Shown piece after piece: positions 6,905-11,725 of a DNA stretch of 11,725 bases. Both the position numbers and the translations under genes were made by a program. Each line of letters starts with the position of its first letter. The stretch's first letter is position 1. Below the pieces are notes generated by a model. It saw only the letters and a list, made by a program, of their open reading frames with translations, searched no databases and was not told the DNA's origin. Source of the DNA: an uncultured Clostridia bacterium (GTDB lineage: Bacteria > Bacillota > Clostridia > Oscillospirales > Oscillospiraceae); NCBI GenBank assembly GCA_937907715.1, contig CALERM010000244.1, positions 1-11,725 on the forward strand, read 5' to 3'.

Positions 6905-7926
6905 AGCAGATTGCGTTTACAAAGGTCAACACCGCAGAGCTTCTGGATGTGCCGCGTCCGGAGATAACGCCCGGAACCGTGTGCGTGCGCACCTGCTACA
7001 GCGCGCTGAGCGCCGGAACCGAGCGCGCCAATATTACCGGAGACCCCAACTGCGGCGGCGCGCGCGGCAATCTCAAGCCCTGGCCGCGCATCCTCGGCTA
7101 CAGCGTCAGCGGCATTGTCGACTCTGTCGGCGAAGGCGTGACGGATCTCAAGCCCGGAGACCGCGTGCTCGGCGTCTGGGGGCAGCATCAGCAATATAAT
7201 GTATATCCGCGCGAAAACGTCATTCCGATTCTGTATGACGATATCGATCTCAAGGACGCGGCGCTTGCCTTCATTTCCGCTTTTTCTCTCGCGGCAATCC
7301 GCAAAACAGGACTGGAAATCGGCGAGAGCTGCCTGGTCGTGGGGCTGGGGCTTCTGGGGCAGCTGGCGGCTCAGTATGCACGCATCGGCGGCGCGCAGCC
7401 GGTCATTGCCGTGGATTTTTCTGAAGAGCGGCGAAAGCTTGCAATGAGCCTGGGCGCAAACTTTGCCTTTGACCCCGCTGACCCGGCGCTTGCGGAAAAG
7501 GTAAAGGCGGTCACGGAAGGGCACGGGGCGAACTGCGTGGTCGAGGTGACGGGCAATCCGGATGCACTCAATACAGCGCTTTTGTGTACGGCGCGCTTCG
7601 GGCGCGTGGCGCTGCTCGGCTGCACAAGGGTGCCGACGACGGTCAACTTTTATAACGATGTCCACTGGCCCGGCATCACGCTCATCGGCGCGCACACCAG
7701 AGCACGCCCGGAGCATGAGTCCTCCCACGGCTGGTGGACCACGCAGGACGACTGCCTTGCGGCGCTGCGCCTGCTGCACGCCGGAACGCTCAATCTCGCC
7801 GGAGTCATTCACGAGGTGCATCCGCCCGAGGACTGCCCGCAGGTCTATGCGCGGCTGGTTGCGGGGAAGGGTTTCCCGATCGGCGTGGTCTGGGACTGGA
7901 CCGGAGAAGGAGGCGGCGCAAAATGA
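6901..7926 (+). CDS. MDR-family dehydrogenase lacking zinc ligands
   Basis: This is a 341-residue medium-chain dehydrogenase. A Rossmann loop, GLGLLG, lies at 148-153, and Asp172 at the end of the second strand (VIAVDFSEE) suggests NAD(H). Where zinc alcohol dehydrogenases have a Cys-Gly-Ser/Thr-Asp motif and a Gly-His-Glu motif, this protein has YSALSAGTERANITG (33-47) and ILGYSVSGIVDSVG (64-77). The catalytic zinc site is therefore absent, and there is no four-cysteine structural zinc lobe. The SAGTE motif is shared with the group containing bacteriochlorophyllide-type and bi-domain sugar-linked oxidoreductases. The ATG overlaps the preceding stop and the TGA overlaps the next start, both as ATGA. 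AAGGTG lies about 7 bases before the ATG. Substrate unknown; a hydroxyl of a sugar or cyclitol derivative is inferred from its Gfo/Idh/MocA partner. Confidence 0.87.
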   Translation: MKQIAFTKVNTAELLDVPRPEITPGTVCVRTCYSALSAGTERANITGDPNCGGARGNLKPWPRILGYSVSGIVDSVGEGVTDLKPGDRVLGVWGQHQQYNVYPRENVIPILYDDIDLKDAALAFISAFSLAAIRKTGLEIGESCLVVGLGLLGQLAAQYARIGGAQPVIAVDFSEERRKLAMSLGANFAFDPADPALAEKVKAVTEGHGANCVVEVTGNPDALNTALLCTARFGRVALLGCTRVPTTVNFYNDVHWPGITLIGAHTRARPEHESSHGWWTTQDDCLAALRLLHAGTLNLAGVIHEVHPPEDCPQVYARLVAGKGFPIGVVWDWTGEGGGAK

Positions 7927-8912
7927 AGAAGCTTCGTGTGGCGCATTATGGGATCGCGCACGATCACAGCGTTTTTGCCATGCAGATGCTTCGCCGGTAT
8001 CCGGACGTCTTTGAAATCGTCGGCGTGTGCGAGCCGGACGAAACGGCGCGCCGGGTGTTCGGCGGAAAGGATGAATACGCAGGTCTTCCATGGCTCACAG
8101 AGGACGAGGTTCTCACGCGCGAGGATATCGACGCGGCGTTCTGCGAGGGCTTTGAACTGCGCAGCGTTTCTGACGCGCAGAAATGTCTGGACCGGGGGCT
8201 GCACGTACATCTTGACAAGCCCGGCGGCACTGATCTTGCCGCGTTCCGGCGGCTTCTGGACACAGCGGCAGAAAAGCATCTGACGTTTCAGATGGGCTAC
8301 ATGTACCGCTGGAATCCGGCGATGCAGTATGTCCGGCGCGCAGTCCGATCCGGAGCGCTCGGCACAATCACCGGCATCGACGCAACGTTCAGCGTCCAAT
8401 ATAACGAGGAAAAGAAAAACTGGCTGCGGCAGTTTCCGGGCGGAATGCTGTTTTTCCTCGGCTGTCACAGCCTCGATATGATCTATCAGCTGCTGGGGCA
8501 GCCTCTTTCGGCACAGGCGTGGAATCGCTCATCCGGCTTTGCAGACGGCGGCGCACTCGATTCCTGCCTTGCCGTTCTGGATTATCCCAATGGTGCGGCT
8601 ACCATCCGCTCAAGCGGCGTTGAGCCGAACGGCTACGCAGACCGGATGCTCAAGGTCGTCGGCACGAAAGGCACAGTTAAAATCCAGCCGCTCGAAACGC
8701 CGACTGTCATGCGCGTTTCCTGGGCAAAGGACGGCGAGAGCGATCCCTATTACGATTACAGCACCGGCGTTTTCCCAGGCTTTCTTCCGGGGCGCTACGA
8801 CGCAATGTTTCTCGATTTTGCGGCGATGGCGCGCGGGGAGCTGGAAAACCCGTGGACGGCGGAATACGAATACGGGCTGCAGAAGCTGCTTCTGGAGCTT
8901 TGCGGGCAATAG
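7923..8912 (+). CDS. Gfo/Idh/MocA-family oxidoreductase
   Basis: This is a 329-residue NAD(P)-dependent dehydrogenase of the family that oxidises sugars, inositols and related polyols. The N-terminal Rossmann domain begins RVAHYGIAHDHS. HLDKPGG (96-102) is the family's EKP-type motif with Asp for Glu and supplies catalytic Lys99. MGYMYRWNPA (124-133) follows. GCHSLDMIYQLLG (180-192) carries the probable catalytic His182 and Asp185. The C-terminal sheet domain is complete. AAGGAGG lies about 9 bases before the ATG, and the start overlaps the preceding TGA by 4 bases. The nucleotide loop is unusual: G-I-A-H-D-H stands in place of the common GxGxxG. As the last gene of the operon it is the enzyme most directly tied to sugar oxidation or epimerisation. 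The exact substrate cannot be read from sequence. Confidence 0.93.
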   Translation: MKKLRVAHYGIAHDHSVFAMQMLRRYPDVFEIVGVCEPDETARRVFGGKDEYAGLPWLTEDEVLTREDIDAAFCEGFELRSVSDAQKCLDRGLHVHLDKPGGTDLAAFRRLLDTAAEKHLTFQMGYMYRWNPAMQYVRRAVRSGALGTITGIDATFSVQYNEEKKNWLRQFPGGMLFFLGCHSLDMIYQLLGQPLSAQAWNRSSGFADGGALDSCLAVLDYPNGAATIRSSGVEPNGYADRMLKVVGTKGTVKIQPLETPTVMRVSWAKDGESDPYYDYSTGVFPGFLPGRYDAMFLDFAAMARGELENPWTAEYEYGLQKLLLELCGQ

Positions 8913-8938
8913 GCTTCGCATCCGGCGCTGATCTGACG

Positions 8939-8977
8939 TGCGCTCAGCATTATCACCAATGAGACGCAGCATTTTTT
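8939..8977 (+). terminator. Probable weak terminator after the oxidoreductase operon
   Basis: TGCGCTCA (8939-8946) pairs with TGAGACGCA (8960-8968) with one bulged A. A 3-base gap and six T residues (8972-8977) follow. The large loop (13 bases) and the gap make it weaker than the other terminators here, so some read-through into the transporter genes is possible. Confidence 0.45.
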
Positions 8978-8993
8978 GTGAAGTTCATCAAAA

Positions 8994-9022
8994 ACACAAT
9001 GTGTGTGTTGCAAAAATGTGTG
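8994..9022. promoter_or_regulatory. Candidate regulator sites upstream of the transporter promoter
   Basis: ACACAATGTGT (8994-9004) is a perfect palindrome around a central A. AATGTGTG occurs twice as a direct repeat (8999-9006 and 9015-9022), 16 bases apart. The cluster ends about 23 bases before the candidate -35 box, where an activator would sit. Direct repeats would suit an AraC-family activator such as the one at 4817-5650, but the link is an inference. Confidence 0.3.
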
Positions 9023-9045
9023 CGTAGTTTACATAGAATTTTGTC

Positions 9046-9075
9046 TTGCGCCCTTCCGGGAAAAAATTTTATAAT
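9046..9075 (+). promoter_or_regulatory. Promoter for the ABC transporter genes
   Basis: A perfect TATAAT lies at 9070-9075, with TTGCGC at 9046-9051 and an 18-base spacer. The surrounding sequence is clearly AT-richer than the genes. Transcription would begin near 9082, giving a leader of about 120 bases. The -35 box matches only 3 of 6 bases, so an activator may be needed. Confidence 0.6.
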
Positions 9076-9134
9076 GGACACAGAGAATGTAAGGCAGGCA
9101 GAGTTCCTTCCGGTGCTATTGCCCAAAGCCGCGA

Positions 9135-9153
9135 GCGGCAGAGCGTATGCCGC
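9135..9153 (+). other. Hairpin in the transporter leader RNA
   Basis: GCGGCA (9135-9140) pairs perfectly with TGCCGC (9148-9153) around a 7-base loop. A second, overlapping hairpin (GCCG-CGAG-CGGC, 9128-9139) would compete with it. Neither overlaps the ribosome site at 9191-9200. Function is unproven; no known riboswitch is recognised. Confidence 0.3.
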
Positions 9154-9201
9154 GCAGCGCCGTCTTCTTCTCTCAGCAATCAACTTTTCAGGGGGAGGAA
9201 C

Positions 9202-10713
9202 ATGGAAAACAGAATTGAGTTCAAAAACATCACCAAGTACTTTCCCGGCGTGAAAGCTCTCGACAACATCAGCTTTACGGCAAATGGCGGCGAGGTCTTA
9301 GCCCTGATGGGGGAGAACGGCGCCGGCAAGTCGACTCTTTTGAAAATTCTAAACGGCGACTACCAGCAGACCAGCGGCGAATATCTTGTCAACGGTCAGC
9401 CGTGCCACTTCAACAGCCCTGCCGAGGCGGTCGCTGCCGGCATCGGCGTGATTTATCAGGAGCGGCAGATCATGCTGCAGCTCACCGTCGGCGAGAACAT
9501 TTACCTCGGTCGTCTTCCGACCGGCGCGCTCGGAAAGATCAAAACCAAAGAGCTGCACGAAAAGGCGCAGAAAATCATTGACGACTTCGGTCTGAACATC
9601 AAGTCGACCGACAAGGTCAAGGACCTGAGCATCGCCTATCAGCAGATGGTCGAGATCATGAAGGCGTACAGCCGCGAGAACCTCAAGATGATCGCCTTCG
9701 ACGAGCCGACTGCGAGCCTTTCCGACGCCGAGATCGACAGCCTCTTCCATATCATCCGCAAGCTCAAGAGCGAGGGAAAGGTTGTCATTTACGTCTCGCA
9801 CCGCATGGCGGAAATCCGCCAGATCGCAGACCGTGTGGCAATCTTCAAGGACGGCTGCTACGTGGGAGACTCCCGCGTCGATGAAATCACCGACGCGCAG
9901 CTCATTCAGAAGATGGTCGGTCGTGACCTCGGCGACATTTTCAGCAGCCTGGATAAGACCAAAACCATCGGCGATGTTGTCCTGGAGGCAAGAGACGTCG
10001 AGTCTCCGTTCTTAAAGAAGACAAGCTTCTCGGTCCGTGCGGGCGAAGTGCTGGGCTTCTCGGGTCTGGTCGGCGCAGGGCGCACCGAGCTTGTCCGCGC
10101 GATTACGGGTGCAGATCCCATGACGGGCGGCGAGGTTTTCCTCGACGGAAAGCCCTTCAAATGCCATTCGCCGCACGATGCAATTGTGCGCGGCGTGGTG
10201 ATGGTGCCGGAGGACCGGAAGCTGCAGGGCATTATCCCGCGCCTGAGCGTCGGCGACAACATCACCATCGGCTCTCTGGACAGGCTCACGGGCTTTTTGG
10301 GACACATCAACAGCAAGCTGGCGCGCGAGATTGCCGAGAACGGCAAAAAGCAGTTCAACATCAAAACGCCGAATCTGGAAAAAGCAATTGTGGAGTTGTC
10401 CGGCGGCAACCAGCAGAAGGCAATTGTCGCACGGTGGCTGGCAAACAAGCCGCGTGTCCTGATTCTCGACGAGCCGACCAAGGGCATCGACATCGGCGCG
10501 AAAGCGGAATTTTATGAAATGATCTGTGACTTTGCCAGGGAGGGCATCGCGGTGATTCTGATCTCCTCGGAAATGTCGGAGGTAATCGGTCTTTCCGACC
10601 GGATCATCGTCATGAAGGGTCGCCGCATTTCCGGTGAGATTCCGGCAAGCGAAGCGACGGAAGAAAAGCTGCTGACTATGGCAATGATGGAGGACTATGC
10701 GCATGAATCGTAA
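9202..10713 (+). CDS. Sugar ABC transporter ATP-binding protein, RbsA/MglA family
   Basis: This is a 503-residue protein with two fused ATPase halves, the normal length and layout of RbsA/MglA-type carbohydrate importers. The first half has Walker A GENGAGKST (37-45), Q-loop YQER near 85, signature LSIAYQQ (142-148), Walker B FDEPTASLS (166-174) and switch His200. The second half has a degenerate Walker A GLVGAGRTE (288-296), with Arg in place of Lys, signature LSGGNQQK (399-406) and Walker B LDEPTKGID (422-430); the switch His is replaced (ISSEM). A half-degenerate second site is normal for this family. GGGGGAGGAA ends 1 base before the ATG at 9202. In-frame ATGs upstream would lie within the promoter or leader. 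It is followed by an overlapping permease gene. The family imports ribose, galactose, xylose, autoinducer-2 and similar compounds; the ligand here is not determinable. Confidence 0.96.
   Translation: MENRIEFKNITKYFPGVKALDNISFTANGGEVLALMGENGAGKSTLLKILNGDYQQTSGEYLVNGQPCHFNSPAEAVAAGIGVIYQERQIMLQLTVGENIYLGRLPTGALGKIKTKELHEKAQKIIDDFGLNIKSTDKVKDLSIAYQQMVEIMKAYSRENLKMIAFDEPTASLSDAEIDSLFHIIRKLKSEGKVVIYVSHRMAEIRQIADRVAIFKDGCYVGDSRVDEITDAQLIQKMVGRDLGDIFSSLDKTKTIGDVVLEARDVESPFLKKTSFSVRAGEVLGFSGLVGAGRTELVRAITGADPMTGGEVFLDGKPFKCHSPHDAIVRGVVMVPEDRKLQGIIPRLSVGDNITIGSLDRLTGFLGHINSKLAREIAENGKKQFNIKTPNLEKAIVELSGGNQQKAIVARWLANKPRVLILDEPTKGIDIGAKAEFYEMICDFAREGIAVILISSEMSEVIGLSDRIIVMKGRRISGEIPASEATEEKLLTMAMMEDYAHES
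10689..10693 (+). promoter_or_regulatory. Ribosome binding site fixing the permease start
   Basis: GGAGG lies 9 bases before the ATG at 10703 but only 3 bases before an earlier in-frame ATG at 10697. The normal spacing favours 10703. Confidence 0.6.
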
Positions 10714-11689
10714 ACAAATCAAGCTTCCTATTTCAGCGAACTCGCTGATTCTGATTATCGTGATGATGATTATCACGGTGATCTTCACGGCAATCAATAA
10801 AAACTTCTTCACGGGCGCAAACTTCGTCAACATCCTCATTGCGTCTGTCCAGATCGGCTTGACCTCCATCGGCATCACGTTTCTTATGATGACCGGCGGC
10901 ACGGACCTGTCTGCCGGCGCGGTTGCGGCGGCGTGCAGCGTGTTTGTCGCGTGGGGTCTTCTCAACACCGGACTCAGCTGGGTTGTTCTTTGCCTGATCG
11001 CGCTTCTGATCGCGGCGTTTGCAGGTCTGCTCAACGGTCTGATGGTCACGAAATTAAAGCTCGTTCCCTTTATCGCAACGCTGGTCAGCCAGTCGCTGTG
11101 GAAGGGCGTGGCGTTCCTGATCTGCAACGGCAAGCCGCTGGTTCTGAGTGACAAGGGACTTTCCGCGTTCTGCAAGAACCGCCTGTTTGGCATTCCGTAC
11201 ACGGTCTATCTGATGTTCGTCCTGTTCATCATCTTCGGCTACATTCTGGCGAAAACCAAGTTCGGTCGCAGCATCTTTGCCATCGGCGGCAACGCGGAGG
11301 CTGCGCGTCTCGCCGGTATCAACTCCACGAAGATCAAGATCCTCTGCTACGTCATGACCTCCGTCTTCGCGGCAATGGCAGGCATCATCCTCGCCGGTCG
11401 TATGAATTCCGGCAACCCCGCGTCCAACGCCAACATCCACTTTGACGCCATCACCGCGGCAAACCTCGGCGGCGTTTCGATGGTCGGCGGCGTGGGCTCG
11501 ATTCCAAGCGTTGTGCTGGGCGTGCTTCTGGTGCAGGCGTTCAACTCGGGACTGAACATGATCGGCGTCTCGCAGTACTGGCAGTATGTGGCGCGCGGCG
11601 TGCTGCTGTTCGGCTCTCTTGCCATTGACTACTACCGTCAGGTTGCCCGCGAAAAGAAGCTCCTCGCCGACTCCATGAAGCATCTGTAA
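10703..11689 (+). CDS. Sugar ABC transporter permease, RbsC family
   Basis: This is a complete 328-residue inner-membrane permease with about eight to ten hydrophobic segments. Family motifs are clear: MTGGTDLSAGAVAAA near residue 63, GRSIFAIGGNAEAARLAGI near 191, and DAITAANLGGVSMVGGVGSI near 251, matching the RbsC loop that contacts the ATPase. It ends with a cytoplasmic tail rich in Lys and Arg. It overlaps the stop of the ATPase gene by 11 bases, so the two are co-translated. It would form a dimer, with the two-headed ATPase on the cytoplasmic face, and need an extracellular lipoprotein to deliver substrate. That gene is not in the window. No terminator follows in the 36 bases before the edge, so the operon probably continues. 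Confidence 0.95.
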   Translation: MNRKQIKLPISANSLILIIVMMIITVIFTAINKNFFTGANFVNILIASVQIGLTSIGITFLMMTGGTDLSAGAVAAACSVFVAWGLLNTGLSWVVLCLIALLIAAFAGLLNGLMVTKLKLVPFIATLVSQSLWKGVAFLICNGKPLVLSDKGLSAFCKNRLFGIPYTVYLMFVLFIIFGYILAKTKFGRSIFAIGGNAEAARLAGINSTKIKILCYVMTSVFAAMAGIILAGRMNSGNPASNANIHFDAITAANLGGVSMVGGVGSIPSVVLGVLLVQAFNSGLNMIGVSQYWQYVARGVLLFGSLAIDYYRQVAREKKLLADSMKHL

Positions 11690-11725
11690 GAAACCCTTCG
11701 TACATTCTTTGTTGTTTACAGCGCA

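Noticed and set aside
7734..7922. Upstream extension of the Gfo/Idh/MocA gene
   Set aside because: The extension lies in another frame of the MDR gene and reads as an Arg/Ala-rich shadow. The ATG at 7923 has AAGGAGG, an ATGA overlap and begins exactly at the first Rossmann strand.
6271..8091. 606-codon minus-strand open frame across the two MDR genes and into the third gene
   Set aside because: It is in register with the second MDR gene, spans several real genes with clear motifs, and shows Arg/Ala-rich low-information sequence typical of a shadow.
9046..9201. Upstream extension of the ABC ATPase gene
   Set aside because: The extra residues would be encoded by the -35/-10 promoter and leader. 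The ATG at 9202 has a strong purine-rich ribosome site and matches the usual N-terminus of the family.
3446..9201. CcpA-type cre sites in the intergenic regions
   Set aside because: I looked for the TGNAANCGNTNNCA pattern near each promoter by eye and found no convincing match.
8978..9253. Small rightward open frame (91 codons) overlapping the transporter promoter and start
   Set aside because: It begins upstream of the predicted transcription start, would run through the promoter, and overlaps the true ATPase start in another frame. No family resemblance or ribosome site.

Overview
The window looks like chromosomal DNA from a fairly GC-rich Firmicute, most likely a gut Clostridia member of the Oscillospirales type. 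The basis is strong AGGAGG-like ribosome sites, sigma-A style promoters, compact ATGA-overlapping operons, an RbsA/RbsC-type sugar transporter, and a large DUF5107-TPR protein of a kind I associate with this group. The taxonomic call is an inference from gene style, not from a marker gene. I see no tRNA, rRNA, insertion sequence, CRISPR array or phage gene.

Layout. (1) Positions 1-105 hold the last 34 codons of an unidentified gene, closed by a strong intrinsic terminator. (2) A 1087-residue DUF5107-TPR protein reads leftward (182-3445). It is divergent from a regulator reading rightward (3661-4764) that joins a periplasmic-binding-protein-like sensor to a C-terminal LuxR-type helix-turn-helix. 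The roughly 215-bp region between them has a good promoter on each strand and three inverted repeats placed like operators. (3) A leftward AraC-family regulator (4817-5650) converges on that regulator, and the two share a near-perfect bidirectional terminator. (4) A divergent 252-bp intergenic region with possible RNA or operator structure leads into a tightly coupled three-gene oxidoreductase operon: a quinone-reductase-like MDR protein, a second MDR protein without zinc ligands, and a Gfo/Idh/MocA-family dehydrogenase. Both junctions are 4-base ATGA overlaps. (5) A 289-bp gap with a probable terminator, promoter and leader precedes an RbsA-type ATPase and an RbsC-type permease. The usual substrate-binding protein is absent and may lie just beyond the right edge. 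The last 36 bases hold no recognisable feature.

How it may work together (inference): the ABC transporter imports a sugar or cyclitol-like compound, which the three dehydrogenases oxidise, reduce or epimerise. The two regulators sense sugar-like ligands and control the operons and the DUF5107-TPR gene. No glycosidase, kinase, aldolase or isomerase of a known sugar pathway is present. The locus therefore resembles a redox-centred carbohydrate pathway whose substrate cannot be read from sequence. The most unusual pieces are the DUF5107-TPR protein and the regulator with swapped domain order.
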